A DNA stretch of 62,137 nucleotides from an uncultured Clostridia bacterium (GTDB lineage: Bacteria > Bacillota > Clostridia > Christensenellales > Borkfalkiaceae), in contig CALVIN010000005.1 in assembly GCA_944330115.1 (NCBI GenBank), forward strand, positions 105,542 to 167,678. The letters run 5' to 3'. The notes under the pieces were generated by a model, which was given only the letters and a program-made list of their open reading frames with translations, was not told the DNA's origin and searched no databases. This document shows, in pieces, positions 51,478 to 62,088 of this stretch (position 1 is its first letter; the number at the start of each line of letters is the position of its first letter). Both the position numbers and the translations under genes were made by a program.

Positions 51478-53058
51478 TTAAACGGAGCTGATGAGGAAGG
51501 TCACAAGGAATATAGCGCCTATCACCCACGTTGCGGCCGAGATCTCTTTCACCTTGCCGGTGCACAGCCTTACGAGTATGAAGGTGATTATGCCCATGCC
51601 TATGCCCTTGGATATGGAATAGCCGAGCAGCATCACCATGAAGGTCATGAATGCCACTATCGAGTCGGCGGCGTCGGCCCAGTCGATCTTGGTCACCGAG
51701 CTCATCATAAGCACGCCCACCCAGATGAGGGCCGTCGCCGTTGCGCAGCGGGGTATGAGCTGGGCTATGGGGCTTAAGAACATGGCTATTATGAAGCATA
51801 TGCCCGTGATGAGCGAGGTGAAGCCCGTTCTGCCGCCCGCGGCCACGCCCGAGGAGGACTCTACGAAGGTGGTTACCGTGGAGGTGCCCGCTATCGCGCC
51901 CGTGCAGGTGGCTATCGCGTCGGCGAGCATCATCTTTTCCATGCGTATGGGTGTGCCGTTTTCGTCGAGCAGGTCGCCCTTGGAGCAGGCGCCGTACAGC
52001 GTGCCTATCGTATCGAACATGTCTATCATGCACAGCGATATGGCGGAAGTTACGAGCACTACTATCAGCGAGCCGACGTTGTTGCCCTCTACGGCGAGGT
52101 AGCTGTCGAAGTTAAAGCCGCTGTAGAACACGGCGCCCACCGAGTTCTCGCCCCACGACGCGAACGCCTCGAAGGGGTTGGAGATGGTGATGCTGTCAAA
52201 CAGCGTTACGGCGGCGGGGACGTCGCAGGCATAGCATATGCCCGAGAGTATGTAGAAGAGCACGGCCGAACCGAGCAGGCCCCACAATACGGCGCCCTTT
52301 ACATTGCGCTTGGAGAGCACGGCTATGGCTATCACGCCCACGATCGCCACTATCGCGGTGAGCATGCCGCCGTAGGCGTTGTTTAAGGCGTCGTACGTCA
52401 TAAAGTCGGTGCCCGAAAGCACGTTGAAGGATACGAAGCCGGTGAGCGTGGAACTGTCGATGATTATGCCCGCCTGCTGCATGCCTATGAAGGCGATGAA
52501 GAGGCCTATGCCGACGGGTATGGCATGGCGAACGCCGGGAGGAATGGCCTCGAATATCTTTTTCCTCAGGCCGGTGACGGTGAGAATGAGGAATATTACG
52601 CCGTCCAGCAATACGAACACCATGGTGTTGGCGTACGTAAGGCCGGTGCCGTTGAGCAGGGTGTATACTATGAATGCGTTTATGCCCATGCCCGAGGCCT
52701 GCGCGAGGGGCATCTTTGCATAGAACGCCATGAGCAGCGTGCCGATTATAGCGCCCACCGCCGTGGCGATGTACGCCGCGCCGTAGCCCTCGGTGCCGCC
52801 CGCACCTATTACGCCCTGGAACATGCCCGCGTTTACCATGAGTATGTATACCATGGCCATGAAGGTGGTGACGCCTGCCACTACCTCCGTGCGGAAGGTG
52901 GAGTTGCTCTTTGATATGCCGAAGAAGCTATCAACTTTGCCCCAGAACCCCGATTTGGGGGAGGGCTGCATGGGCGCGCCCTGGGGCGCGGGAGCCTGAG
53001 CCGTGTCCGCGGGAGCCTGTCCCTCGGGCGGCTGAGTGTTTACGGTATCGTCCGCCAT
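51478..53058 (-). CDS. NCS2 purine permease (AzgA/PbuG type)
   Basis: 526 residues, about twelve helices. Uptake of hypoxanthine, guanine or adenine by proton symport. The family's opening FRTEVVAGVTTFMAMVYILM is at about 55-75, with QASGMGINAF and the conserved half-helix CTGAIAGTSTVTTFVESSSG that lines the substrate site. The N-terminus carries a Pro/Ala-rich extension of about 40 residues, unusual for the family. GAGGTAAA precedes the ATG. The nucleoside deoxyribosyltransferase gene lies 218 bases upstream, on the same strand. Confidence 0.92.
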   Translation of the reverse strand: MADDTVNTQPPEGQAPADTAQAPAPQGAPMQPSPKSGFWGKVDSFFGISKSNSTFRTEVVAGVTTFMAMVYILMVNAGMFQGVIGAGGTEGYGAAYIATAVGAIIGTLLMAFYAKMPLAQASGMGINAFIVYTLLNGTGLTYANTMVFVLLDGVIFLILTVTGLRKKIFEAIPPGVRHAIPVGIGLFIAFIGMQQAGIIIDSSTLTGFVSFNVLSGTDFMTYDALNNAYGGMLTAIVAIVGVIAIAVLSKRNVKGAVLWGLLGSAVLFYILSGICYACDVPAAVTLFDSITISNPFEAFASWGENSVGAVFYSGFNFDSYLAVEGNNVGSLIVVLVTSAISLCMIDMFDTIGTLYGACSKGDLLDENGTPIRMEKMMLADAIATCTGAIAGTSTVTTFVESSSGVAAGGRTGFTSLITGICFIIAMFLSPIAQLIPRCATATALIWVGVLMMSSVTKIDWADAADSIVAFMTFMVMLLGYSISKGIGMGIITFILVRLCTGKVKEISAATWVIGAIFLVTFLISSV

Positions 53059-53243
53059 AAAATTTACCTCCGAAGTATATTGTGCGGCCCGAGATTTTCA
53101 CCGCGCCGTCACATCGTATACATATTTTACCACGCTTAAACTGAAATTTCAACAGAAAAAAGAAATTCGTATATTTTTTGTGCGACAGAGAGTTTTTATG
53201 CGCCGTCCCCTTTGCAGAGCGGTGAAACCCCACCTTACCCGTC

Positions 53244-53274
53244 TCGCGCGGCCCGCGCAAAAAATTTGTGAACA
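53244..53274. repeat. Half of a P3 hairpin (right arm)
   Basis: GCGCGGCCCGCGCAAAAAAT then TTGTGAAC matches the right arm of the P3 hairpins at 36889 and 34363 in reverse orientation. The left arm is missing. Confidence 0.5.
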
Positions 53275-53276
53275 TT

Positions 53277-53720
53277 TTATAGCTTCGCCGTATGCAGAAA
53301 TTCTTTTAAAGACTGCGCCGCAAGGCCGTGGGCGCAGTTTATGATGTGCGCAAAACAGCCCGTGAGCATGGGATTGAGCGCAAGGCCGCGTTCGGCGGCG
53401 CGCACGTCGGTGCGCAGCCCGTAACACTTTTTGCCCCTTGCGTATGCGTAGCCGAGTTCTACACAGGCGCCCTCGTCGGGCACTCTTCCGTCGAGCACCA
53501 TAAACAGGGCGTCGGCTCCGTCTATCTCCGATATGTCTGCGGCAAAAATTTTAAGTGCCTTCTCCTCCTCCGTCAGCCCCTGCATTGCGGCCGCCTCGAG
53601 TCCGTCGCGCTGAGGCAGAAACACGCTGTAGCCCGCCTCTTCGAGCACGGCGGCAAGCTCGGAATTGAAGTTCTTTTCGGCCTCGCAGAACAGCGGCGCG
53701 GCAAAATATATCCTCTTCAT
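53277..53720 (-). CDS. Nucleoside 2-deoxyribosyltransferase
   Basis: 147 residues, the usual length. The enzyme swaps bases on 2'-deoxyribonucleosides in salvage. MKRIYFAAPLF is the family's first strand, and VLDGRVPDEGACVELGYAYA carries the catalytic Glu88 and the substrate-binding Asp. CGGAGGAAT precedes the ATG. It sits just before the purine permease, a sensible salvage pairing, though a truncated repeat lies between them. Confidence 0.9.
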   Translation of the reverse strand: MKRIYFAAPLFCEAEKNFNSELAAVLEEAGYSVFLPQRDGLEAAAMQGLTEEEKALKIFAADISEIDGADALFMVLDGRVPDEGACVELGYAYARGKKCYGLRTDVRAAERGLALNPMLTGCFAHIINCAHGLAAQSLKEFLHTAKL

Positions 53721-54109
53721 AAAATTCCTCCGAAAATTATTTTTTATTTTTTATAAATTAAAATTAAATTTTAATTACGCAATTTTTAAAAAAGCACCCT
53801 GCACGCACATTAAATTTTAACACGCCCGCCCCGCGTTTGCAAGCGCAAAAACAGCGCCGTTATTAAAATATTTAAATAAATAAAAAATAAAATTTAATTA
53901 AATAATTTAATTAAATAATTCCATTCTAATATATTAAATTTTTGCCGTCCGACGCGACCGGCAAGAGGACGAGCACTAACAAACGGCTGCGCCGCCCTCG
54001 CTTCCCCCTTAAGGGGGGAGACAAGGAGATAAGCTGCGTTGCTCTCTCCGATACCTGCCCTCTGCAGCCGTGCAAATGAAACCCCACCTTTAATTCCGTC
54101 TCGCGCGGC

Positions 54110-54242
54110 GAGCGGTAAAATACCGCCGCGCTCGGTCACCGCTCGCGCGCTGACATATGCGCTCGCTCATCTCGCTCGGCACGCACAGCGGGTGTCCGCT
54201 GTGCTATGAAATGCCTCGCTCGTCCCACAAAGGGGAGGTGAC
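54110..54242 (+). repeat. Dispersed repeat with module M
   Basis: Near-identical to 896-1078 and 33296-33480. Nested hairpin at 54178-54226 (CAGCGG/CCGCTG inner stem, CTATGAAATG constant), ending AAAGGGGAGGTGA. A multi-hairpin element follows immediately. Confidence 0.7.
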
Positions 54243-54269
54243 AAATGTGGTGAAAATTCCAAAATAAAT

Positions 54270-54445
54270 AATGTCGCAAGCAGGGTTCCCCTGCGCCGCA
54301 GGACCCAATTTGCGCATACCTGCGCCTCAGCAGGGTGAATTCGCGCGACTATACGCTTCGGGGGCCCTGAAGGTCGCGCGAAGAGGGGCGGAGCCCCTCA
54401 AAATCACGAAAAATTCCGCTCTCGGTCAGAGCGGAATTTTTGTGA
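54270..54445 (+). repeat. Multi-hairpin element, copy E5 (most intact)
   Basis: P0 GCAGGGTTCCCCTGC (54280-54294); P1 stem TTCGCGCGAC (54340-54349) with GTCGCGCGAA (54373-54382) and conserved loop start TATACG; P2 GAGGGGCGGAGCCCCTC (54383-54399); P3 54404-54445 with stem ending TTCCGCTCT/AGAGCGGAA. Confidence 0.8.
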
Positions 54446-54554
54446 ACTACTTGCGGCGGCGCAAAATTGCGCCGCCGCAGAGGTATACACGATATATGTA
54501 TGATGTTTTTACGCGCCGCGGTATGCGTTGTTTATACGCCGCGCGTATTTTAAG

Positions 54555-57500
54555 TTATGCCTCGGCAGGGCTATTTACTTCGCCTTCGGCCTGTTCAGGC
54601 TCCGCCTGCTCTTCGCCCTCGTCCTGCACGTCCTCGTCGTCGGCCGTTGCATCGGCTGCCGCCGCTTCCTCGCGGGGGGACCCGGTCTTTGCCTGCCGCT
54701 CTTCCTCGAGCTGCACCCTGCGCATGGCTATGCGCTCGCGTATGGCGGTGGCAAAGTCTACTTCTTCTGATTCGCCTACGCCTTCGAGCTCGTAATTGAG
54801 TATCTTTATGAGCTTATCGGCGATGAGCTGTTCGCGCGACTGGTATTCGTGCTCCCATTCGGAGCTGTGTTCTTCGCCGCGGGGCACGCCCGCGCGTTCC
54901 ATCACCCGGTCGAACAGATACATTGCGTAGCGCATCCTGCGCTCGGAAGTTATTTTGAGCATGAGCGGCGTACGGCTGTAGCGCTTTATCCTCGACATAT
55001 CTATGCCGCGGTATTTGGTTGCCGCGAACTCTTCGGGATCGAGCGCAAAACTTATGCACAGCTTTTTGCCGCGGAAAGTTAAGAGGGCATACAGCTTCCT
55101 GCCCGAATATACGCGCACCTGCTTCCAGCTTTCGGCCGTTTTGATCTTTTTGTAGGAACGCATATGGTCGAGTATGGCGCCGCACCTGCGCTGAATGTCG
55201 GGCACGGACTGGATGAGCTTTGACTTGAAGCTGTAGTTGTAGCGGGTGAGCACTTTGCCGCGCTCGTCCGCAAGGGCCTGCACTTCCTCGTATGCCTCGC
55301 GCATGGCGAGCATCTCCCTGCGGAAAGTTTCGGGATCGACGCGCACCTTTTCGCCGCCCGCCGCACCGGGATCCATGACCTTGACGAGGTTGCGGCGTAT
55401 GAGCTGTTCGCGCGTTTCGAAGGGAAGGAATATCTGCGTGTGCTCGATCTCGCCGTGGGTGAAGCCCTCGCGGTCTAAAAGAAGAGTGAGGAGATATTCG
55501 GAATACTTCCCGCGCCTGTCGGAAGTGAGTTTTAACATCATGGGCGTCTTTTCATAGCGCTTTACGTCGGATACGTCGATGCCGCGGTACTTTGTATCGG
55601 CAAACTCTTTGGGATCGAGCGCAAAGGTTATGCAAAGTTTTTTGCCCCTGAATACCATGTAAGAGAGCAGCTTTCTGCCGCTGTATATGCGCACGTGCTT
55701 CCAGCTCATCGTCGCCTTTACGTCGTCGTAGGAATGTACGATGTCGATTATGTTGCAGTAACGCTGCTGCACCTCGGGCGAGGACTGAATGAGCTTTGCA
55801 AGGAAGCTGTAGAGATAGCGCACGGTGTAATTTCCGTCTTCGTCGGGAAGAATGACGGGAATGAGCGGCTGGGGCTGACGTTCGGGCTCGGGCTCGGACT
55901 TTACGGGCACGAATACGGGCGTGGGCACGGGAACAAAGTCGGGCTTTGTTTCATACAGCACCTTGGTTGCGTATTCGCGGTTATCCGCAGGTTCGGGTTC
56001 GGGCTCGGGTTCGGGCCTGTTGCCGGAATCGTATACGAGCTCGGGAGCGGGCCCCGGCTGGGGCTGATACTCTTCGGGCTGTTCGTATGCTGCCTGATCG
56101 GGCTCGGGCTGGGGCTCGGGTTCGGGTTCAGGCTCCGGTTCGGGCTGAGGTTCAGGCTGAGGCTCGGGCTCCGGCTGAGGAGCGGCCTGAGGTTCGGGTT
56201 CGGGCTGAGGCTCGGGCTCTTCGGCCGCCGCCTGCTCTTCGGCCTCTTCGGCCTGAGCTTTGGCTTTCTTTTTGTTGCCCTTTATGCCGAGCACGGTATC
56301 TGCCACGGCCAACCCGACTGCCGCTATGCCGAGGCCTATGAGCGCGCCGAGCTGCCCGGAAGGCAGGTTGGCCGCCAGCAAGGCGAGCGGAGCTACAGCC
56401 ATCACGTTAGTTGCGCCATCTTTTGCCGCGCCGCCCGAAGAATTCTCTTCGGCGTTGCGCTTACGGCGCTTGTTGAGAGGGAAGATTATTACCACTTCGG
56501 CCACGATTATAACGCACAAAACTATTATCAGCCATATAAGATCGAGCATTTCGACCTCCACGGTAAATTCGATGCGCTTGGGCGACGCGGTGCCGTCTTC
56601 CCACTGGTAGTTGCGTATGTCGTTCAGCGATACGGTGGCGGCATACAGACCGCCCGCGTTGTAAGAGCCTCCCCTTATAACGCTCATCAGGCTGCCGTCA
56701 AGTCCCTCCCAGGTGACCGTGTGGTCCTCGCCGTCGGTAACGTATTCGCCCGATATCGAGGGCACGGCCACGGGCGCGCGCTCTATTTCGAAATCTGCCA
56801 CGTCGTCGGGAAGAGCATAGTTGCCCGTGCTGCTGCCCTCCGCGGACATTATCTGCAGGCGAATGTGGTAGATGCCTGCCTCCGTGAGCTCGAGCGCGGA
56901 CGAAACGGTGCCGCCGTACTTGAAGCCGAGCGTAACGCTCTCGCCCTCGACGCCCGTATCGGCGGAGGCCGTTATTGTGTGTACCTCCCCGTTATACGTC
57001 ACCGAAGCGGCGGACGAGCCGTCGATCGATAGAGTGACGTTCAAAGGCTTTTTTTGAATGGTAAACTGCCCGACGCGCATATAACCTACGTGCGTGCCGC
57101 CGCTGTATACGGCTGCAAACACATAGTACGTGCCCGCATCCACAGGCTCTGCGGCCTCGTATGCGTTCATCGACGAGGAGTAGAGCGGCTCTGCGGGCTC
57201 GCCCTCCCAGGTCAGCTCACCCTCCTTGAGAGTGCCGTCGTACATGAGGTCGTCCGGAGGAGTGAACGTGTAGCGTGCCGTGGCCGCGGCCGACTTTGCC
57301 TGCACGCCCGACGGCGGGCCGACTGCGCTGCCTGCCGCCACGTCTTCGGGGAGCGGAGTGCCGTATACATACTCCCCTTCTGCGGCTGCAGGTACTGCTG
57401 CATCGGCTTCATCGTCCGACAGGGCAAACGCCGCGCTGTCATCCCGCGGGGCCGTATCGGCACGGGCGGGGTGAGCTTGCAACTGCGTGCTGAGCAATAT

Positions 57501-57569
57501 CACGCATATGGCGAGTATCACCGCGAGCATCACAGTCGTAGCATGCCTCTTTAACTGTGAAAATTTCAT
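54555..57569 (-). CDS. 1004-residue membrane protein: extracellular Ig/MBG-like part, cytoplasmic duplicated domain
   Basis: Signal peptide ([20 protein letters not shown]), then two or three MBG/Ig-like repeats outside (about 90-330; [33 protein letters not shown]). A membrane helix at 341-368 ([20 protein letters not shown]) leads to basic residues and a Gly/Ala hydrophobic stretch (about 395-435). A long Glu-Pro-Gln linker follows (about 450-565). Then come two copies of a domain of about 120 residues at about 580-700 and 775-900 (KLIQS, SYxxxK, SWKxVRxYSGRKL, RGKKLCxxFALDP, KYRGID). I have seen this unassigned domain in other clostridial proteins; its function is unknown. Possibly a cell-surface-to-cytoplasm linker or sensor. 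Confidence 0.75.
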   Translation of the reverse strand: MKFSQLKRHATTVMLAVILAICVILLSTQLQAHPARADTAPRDDSAAFALSDDEADAAVPAAAEGEYVYGTPLPEDVAAGSAVGPPSGVQAKSAAATARYTFTPPDDLMYDGTLKEGELTWEGEPAEPLYSSSMNAYEAAEPVDAGTYYVFAAVYSGGTHVGYMRVGQFTIQKKPLNVTLSIDGSSAASVTYNGEVHTITASADTGVEGESVTLGFKYGGTVSSALELTEAGIYHIRLQIMSAEGSSTGNYALPDDVADFEIERAPVAVPSISGEYVTDGEDHTVTWEGLDGSLMSVIRGGSYNAGGLYAATVSLNDIRNYQWEDGTASPKRIEFTVEVEMLDLIWLIIVLCVIIVAEVVIIFPLNKRRKRNAEENSSGGAAKDGATNVMAVAPLALLAANLPSGQLGALIGLGIAAVGLAVADTVLGIKGNKKKAKAQAEEAEEQAAAEEPEPQPEPEPQAAPQPEPEPQPEPQPEPEPEPEPEPQPEPDQAAYEQPEEYQPQPGPAPELVYDSGNRPEPEPEPEPADNREYATKVLYETKPDFVPVPTPVFVPVKSEPEPERQPQPLIPVILPDEDGNYTVRYLYSFLAKLIQSSPEVQQRYCNIIDIVHSYDDVKATMSWKHVRIYSGRKLLSYMVFRGKKLCITFALDPKEFADTKYRGIDVSDVKRYEKTPMMLKLTSDRRGKYSEYLLTLLLDREGFTHGEIEHTQIFLPFETREQLIRRNLVKVMDPGAAGGEKVRVDPETFRREMLAMREAYEEVQALADERGKVLTRYNYSFKSKLIQSVPDIQRRCGAILDHMRSYKKIKTAESWKQVRVYSGRKLYALLTFRGKKLCISFALDPEEFAATKYRGIDMSRIKRYSRTPLMLKITSERRMRYAMYLFDRVMERAGVPRGEEHSSEWEHEYQSREQLIADKLIKILNYELEGVGESEEVDFATAIRERIAMRRVQLEEERQAKTGSPREEAAAADATADDEDVQDEGEEQAEPEQAEGEVNSPAEA

Positions 57570-58208
57570 GATTTCCCCCTAATGAAGTCGCTATTTTTTT
57601 GGGAAAAAAGTTTTTTTGATTCCGGACGAGGGCAGACGGGGCGCACTCTCCCCCGCAGACGGAAAGGACATTTTATTTGACCATGCCTCAATTTCCGCTG
57701 CTCCCGCCGCCTGCGGCAGGGGCCGCAGACTGTATGTCAGACGCGCGCAAAATGCACACATGCTGAAACCAAACGCAATTTTTTGCCCCGCGCCGACTCA
57801 TTTTACGGCATACGGGTATGGTACTTCATTATTGCATAATTTAATTTTAACACGCATTTGTCCGTTTGTAAATAGAATGTGGTAAAAAATATCAAAATTG
57901 GTTCAAAAATAATGCATATACCGCCCGTTTTATTGCAATTCGTCTAAAAAGAAGAGGGCATGTATCAATATTTCACTGCCATAAAAAATACAAAAACCCC
58001 CGCCGGGTTGTTTGCATGCCCGGCGGGGGAAAAAGTGAAGAACACATGTGTATTATAAATTATATGGTATCTTTATATCCTTTCCTTTAATTTATATATT
58101 ACCTTAAAAGGCTTCCGCCATGTGTTTCGGCACGCATGTGCCTGCGCTGCGCGCATTTTAAGCAGGGGCGCGGCCGCATGTGCGGCCGCGCCGCCGCGCT
58201 TATTTAAG
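57570..58208. other. Gap between GH3 operon and the 1004-residue protein gene
   Basis: 639 bases. It holds the terminator at 57997-58029 and A/T-rich sequence at 57840-57990 that could contain the promoter of the 1004-residue protein gene, but no clear box pair. A short plus-strand frame at 57616-57885 has no ribosome binding site and is probably chance. Confidence 0.45.
57997..58029 (-). terminator. Terminator of the second GH3 operon
   Basis: CCCCCGCCGGG (57997-58007), 11-base loop, CCCGGCGGGGG (58019-58029). On the minus strand it is followed by TTTTTGTA, and A runs flank the other side. Confidence 0.85.
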
Positions 58209-58661
58209 TTATGCAGCCTGTGCCGCCTTGCTCTTGCCGCCCATGAAGGCGCATACTATCATGAGTATGACCGAGATGAGGGTGAGCACGGCGCTGCCGA
58301 TGCTGATGTTGAAGGCGCTCCAACCTACCTGGTTGTGGCTGTCCCACGTGAGCAGGCTGGATGCGAGGCCGACTCTGTCGGAGAGCAGCACGCCGAATGC
58401 AACGCACAGAAGCACTATGGCTGCAAGCCTTACGATTGCCGTTACAAAGTGCTGGTTGCCGAACTTGGCGGTTACAAACGCCGCGCCTGCCGAGAGTATG
58501 AAGCCTATTATTATCATTGCGAGGCCGAGGCCGCCGCCCGATACGGCATAACCCTGTATGCTGTTGGTCACGGCGAAGAGTATCATGCCTACCAGGGCGA
58601 GCACTGCCGCCGCCGCGCTGAGCCAGAACGTTATTCCGGCATTTTTGATCATGTCCTTCAT
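58209..58661 (-). CDS. Small 4-TM membrane protein coupled to GH3
   Basis: 150 residues. Helices: FWLSAAAAVLALVGMILFAV, GLAMIIIGFILSAGAAFVTA, IVRLAAIVLLCVAFGVLLS and IGSAVLTLISVILMIVCAFM. Outside loops follow helix 1 (NSIQGYAVSGGG) and helix 3 (about 25 residues, LLTWDSHNQVGWSAFN). Its start overlaps the GH3 stop as TAATG. Helix 3 (VRLAAIVLLCV) closely resembles that of the protein at 43735 (LRLAAVALLCV), so the two are probably homologous. Function unknown. Confidence 0.75.
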   Translation of the reverse strand: MKDMIKNAGITFWLSAAAAVLALVGMILFAVTNSIQGYAVSGGGLGLAMIIIGFILSAGAAFVTAKFGNQHFVTAIVRLAAIVLLCVAFGVLLSDRVGLASSLLTWDSHNQVGWSAFNISIGSAVLTLISVILMIVCAFMGGKSKAAQAA

Positions 58662-61600
58662 TACGATTCCTCCTTGCTGCCTTTAACAGCGCTTACCACA
58701 TACATTACAGCTGCGCCTGCAGTGAGTACGGCGAATACGCCTATGGCCGTCTTGTAGGCAACTCTCCACCAGGTGTTATAGGATACGAGGTGAGAGGACG
58801 AGCTGTAGCGGTTCATGAGGTTGGACTGCGAGAACGACCAGAGAGTCCTCTTTACAGAGGTCTTTACTATCTCCTGCATCTCTGCGTCGTTTGCAAACAT
58901 ATCGGGAGATACAACGTTGCCGTCGGACTGGTTCTGGAACTTGCTTGCGAAGTCGTCAACGCTTGAAGGATAGCCGAAGCGGAGGTCGAAGCCGGTAGCG
59001 CCGGCATGTACCATGGAGGTATAGAGGTCGGTATCATCGGATATATCGGTTACCGCATAGCCGTGGAAGCCCCACTCGTTCTGCAGTATGCCGGTAAGCA
59101 TGCCGTAGCTGCAGGTAACTTCTACAGGGCCTACCTTCGAGAAGGAGGTCATCAGGCCTATCATGCCTTCGCCGTCGTACTTGACAGCCTCGATGGCTAC
59201 CTGATATGCGCGGAGCTCAACTTCCCTGGCGCGCTGCTCGGTCATGAAGGGAGCTACGCCCTGACGGTTGGTCTCCTGGTCGTTGAATACAAAATGCTTT
59301 GCCGCTGCTACGAGACCGTATTCGCGGGCGCCCACCGCAAATTCCATTGCGCAAACGCCGGAGAGCACGGGATCTTCGGAGTAGTACTCGCCGTTACGGC
59401 CGTTGTATGCGTGACGGTGAGTGTTGAGGCCGGGACCCCAGAGAATGGGAAGGCCGGTGAAGAGGGCTTCGTTGCCGACGAACTCGCCGAGCTCCCTCAT
59501 TATTTCGGGATCGAAGGTAGCCGCAACGAGAGGCGCGCAGCCGAATACCTGGCCGTTCCAGCCGGCATCGGGGCCGTCGGTGATAGCCCAGGGTGCTTCG
59601 GGATCGTTAGTGGAGTCGAGGGTGAATACAACGCCGTTGCCCGCGTTATCGGTCGAACGGGTGAGTGCTATGAAGCCTATGGTGCTCAGTTCGAGGAAGG
59701 TGGGGCCTGCGTTGGACGCGAATGCCGTAGCCTCGCCGAGGTTGAGCTGGTTGATGAGGTCTTCCCAACGGGGATCGTCCCAATCGGAACGCGACATCTC
59801 ATAGAACTTGTAGCTGGTTGAAGTGCTGTCCCAGATTATATCGGACGTGTCGTCGCCGGTGGCTACCGTGTAGTACTTGCCGTCGAGCAGGTCGATCATG
59901 TCGTCGGGAGCGGTGAGGGCGGTATATTCTATAGGATAGGTGCCCTCCCAGTCGGTACGCGAGAGATAGGTTATCTCCTGGCCGCCAAAGGTGTTCCAGT
60001 CGACGTAGTCTATCTGGTTGCTTACCTGGGTGTTGTTCTTGGAGATACCGAAGGTGGTGTAGTCAACGGTGCCTTCGCCCGCATAGGTATAGCTCCATAC
60101 CTTTACGCAGCTTTCGTTGCCGTCGGCATCCATGCCGTCGGAAGTGCCCATGCCCTGAGTTGCGAGAATGTTGTTGAGGGCTTCGTGCGCGCCGTTGCCT
60201 ACCGCAAAGTAGTAGTCGCCGTTTTCGAGAATGTACGTGCCCTTGGAACCGTCAGCGTTAGCCCACGTGCTGTCGTAGGAGGCGAGGTTCTGAAGGTCTA
60301 CGTTTACGGTGACCGTTACGCTTTCGCCGGGTTCTATTATATCGGTCTTATCGAAGCCTAAAAGCTGAACTGCCGACTTTTCTACGAGGTTCTCCTTATC
60401 GTATTCGGTATAGGGAGCCTGAGCATATATCTGCACGCTCGTCTTGCCGGCAACGTCGCCCGTGTTGGTAACTTCCACGGTGACGTCGGCATAGAGCTCA
60501 TGCGCAGACGCGGGGTTCATCTTAAGGTCGGTCATCTCATACGTGAAGTCGGTGTACGACAGACCGTAGCCGAAGCTGTAAACTACTTCGTCGTCATAGT
60601 TCCACGAGTTGTTTGCCGAGGCATATACGCCCGCCGAAGAGCTTGCGTTGCTGTCGGGATTGACTATCGAATCGTAGTACCTCGTCTCGTAATAACGGTA
60701 GCCTACATATATACCCTCTGCCTCCATAATGTACTTTTTAGAACGGCTCCTGGTTATGTCGTCGACGTTTGCCCAGGTGTAGTCGCCCATGTTCATCATT
60801 GCGGGGGCGGAGAGGTTGTTGGTCGCGTAAATATCGTACAGGCCGCCGGAGGGGTTGACGTTGCCGCAAAGGATATCGGCAATACCCAGAGTGCCGTAGT
60901 TGCCGGGATGACCTATCCAGAGGATGGAGTCGATCGCGGGGTTATCGGCAAGGTCGCCTATCTCTATCGCGGAGTTGGTGTTTACGAGGACTATTACCTT
61001 GTCGAAGTTGTCGGTCGCAAGCTTTATTGCGTCCTCTTCGTTCTTGGTGAGGTGAAGGGGCTCGGTGGAGGAGCTCTCTACGCCCTCTGCAAGGCCGCCC
61101 TTTATATAGTCGTTGCTTTCGCCTGCGCCCCTGCCCACTACTACTATGGCCGCGTCGCCGTAGTCATCGAAGCTGGAGGCATAGTCGGCATTTACTGCCG
61201 CAAGGTCTGCAAGCGAGGGCTCGTTGGGGTTGTACGACTTGCTGGCCGACTGGTTGAGCGAAAGGTCGCCCGAGGTGCTCTCGTATACAGCCGACATAAC
61301 GGGGTTTACTTCGAATCCCGCACCCGCGGCAACGCCGTCGCCGCCGTATTTAAGGTCGGAGAAGTCGAAGTCCTGAGGGGGAACTACCGCCGTAGCGCCC
61401 CAGCCGCTGGCAGGTATCTGATCGGTCTCGAAATCGGTAGCCGTGCCCGAAAGAGCCCTTTCGAGCGATATGTAGCAGCCCTGCGACTTCTGGCCCATGC
61501 CCGAGTTGAGTATGGTCATGTGGCTCCTTGCGCCGAGGAGGGTGACTTTGCTGCCCTTTGCCAGGGGAAGAGCGTCGTTTTCGTTCTTTAAAAGCACCGA

Positions 61601-61900
61601 GCCTTCGGCCGAGTTTCTTCTGCCGAGGTCGATAGCTGCCGATATGAGCGCCCTTGAGTTGCCCGAGCCGTCCTCATTGAGGTACCTTTCGTCGGGAACA
61701 AAGGTGCTGTAGGTGCTGCCGTCGTCCTCGGATTCCATACCTTCGCTTACGGTATGGAGGAAGCCGTCGATCGCGCTGCGGTTATCTTCCATGATAACCG
61801 ACGCTATTATCGAAACCGATAACAGCACGGCGAACAGACAGCACAGTCCCTGCCACAAACCTTTTCTTTTAGAACTGAAAAAGTTTTTGCCTGAGTTCAT
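58661..61900 (-). CDS. Membrane-anchored GH3 glycosidase with inverted domain order
   Basis: 1079 residues from MNSGKNFF (61900), after AAGGAGCAG. N-terminal helix LWQGLCCLFAVLLSVSIIAS anchors it; the alpha/beta sandwich (AEGSVLLKNENDALPLAKGS) and FnIII-like domain come first and the TIM barrel last. KHFVFNDQE is near 867 and the nucleophile Asp in HGYAVTDIS near 952. A C-terminal helix (GVFAVLTAGAAVMYVVSAV) follows at about 1045-1070. It is a paralogue of the enzyme at 44271, similar along its whole length but clearly diverged. Coupled to the 4-TM gene by TAATG. Substrate is likely a beta-gluco- or xylo-oligosaccharide (family knowledge). Confidence 0.9.
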   Translation of the reverse strand: MNSGKNFFSSKRKGLWQGLCCLFAVLLSVSIIASVIMEDNRSAIDGFLHTVSEGMESEDDGSTYSTFVPDERYLNEDGSGNSRALISAAIDLGRRNSAEGSVLLKNENDALPLAKGSKVTLLGARSHMTILNSGMGQKSQGCYISLERALSGTATDFETDQIPASGWGATAVVPPQDFDFSDLKYGGDGVAAGAGFEVNPVMSAVYESTSGDLSLNQSASKSYNPNEPSLADLAAVNADYASSFDDYGDAAIVVVGRGAGESNDYIKGGLAEGVESSSTEPLHLTKNEEDAIKLATDNFDKVIVLVNTNSAIEIGDLADNPAIDSILWIGHPGNYGTLGIADILCGNVNPSGGLYDIYATNNLSAPAMMNMGDYTWANVDDITRSRSKKYIMEAEGIYVGYRYYETRYYDSIVNPDSNASSSAGVYASANNSWNYDDEVVYSFGYGLSYTDFTYEMTDLKMNPASAHELYADVTVEVTNTGDVAGKTSVQIYAQAPYTEYDKENLVEKSAVQLLGFDKTDIIEPGESVTVTVNVDLQNLASYDSTWANADGSKGTYILENGDYYFAVGNGAHEALNNILATQGMGTSDGMDADGNESCVKVWSYTYAGEGTVDYTTFGISKNNTQVSNQIDYVDWNTFGGQEITYLSRTDWEGTYPIEYTALTAPDDMIDLLDGKYYTVATGDDTSDIIWDSTSTSYKFYEMSRSDWDDPRWEDLINQLNLGEATAFASNAGPTFLELSTIGFIALTRSTDNAGNGVVFTLDSTNDPEAPWAITDGPDAGWNGQVFGCAPLVAATFDPEIMRELGEFVGNEALFTGLPILWGPGLNTHRHAYNGRNGEYYSEDPVLSGVCAMEFAVGAREYGLVAAAKHFVFNDQETNRQGVAPFMTEQRAREVELRAYQVAIEAVKYDGEGMIGLMTSFSKVGPVEVTCSYGMLTGILQNEWGFHGYAVTDISDDTDLYTSMVHAGATGFDLRFGYPSSVDDFASKFQNQSDGNVVSPDMFANDAEMQEIVKTSVKRTLWSFSQSNLMNRYSSSSHLVSYNTWWRVAYKTAIGVFAVLTAGAAVMYVVSAVKGSKEES

Positions 61901-62088
61901 CTTTTTTTCTGCTCCTTGAAATTTGAATTTTATCTGCTTCTTCCGCCACATTCTCAAAAACGGAAGCACAAACCTATTATTATGCGGCCGCGCATGTCGC
62001 GCGGCGATAAAAACGATAAAATATCTTTAATTCAGACAAACCTGATTTAAGTTTTTAAAAGGTTTTTATTGAGTTTTTGTGAAGGTTC

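Larger units (their letters stand above)
53721..54554. other. Long gap filled by A/T islands and repeats
   Basis: 834 bases. 53735-53790 and 53860-53945 are nearly A/T-only. 53945-54070 is degenerate repeat sequence (CCCCCTTAAGGGGGGAG near 54003). 54110-54242 is a module M repeat, 54270-54445 a multi-hairpin element, 54450-54554 nothing recognised apart from a GGCGGCGC/GCGCCGCC hairpin at 54452-54479. No gene was seen. Confidence 0.6.

Noticed and set aside
54270-54445. Integron attC site or group II intron
   Set aside because: No attC core sites, no integrase, no reverse transcriptase and no domain V-like hairpin; orientation relative to genes is not systematic.
55695-57032. 445-codon plus-strand frame rich in Gly/Leu
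   Set aside because: Complement of the Glu-Pro-Gln linker region of the 1004-residue protein; low-complexity shadow.
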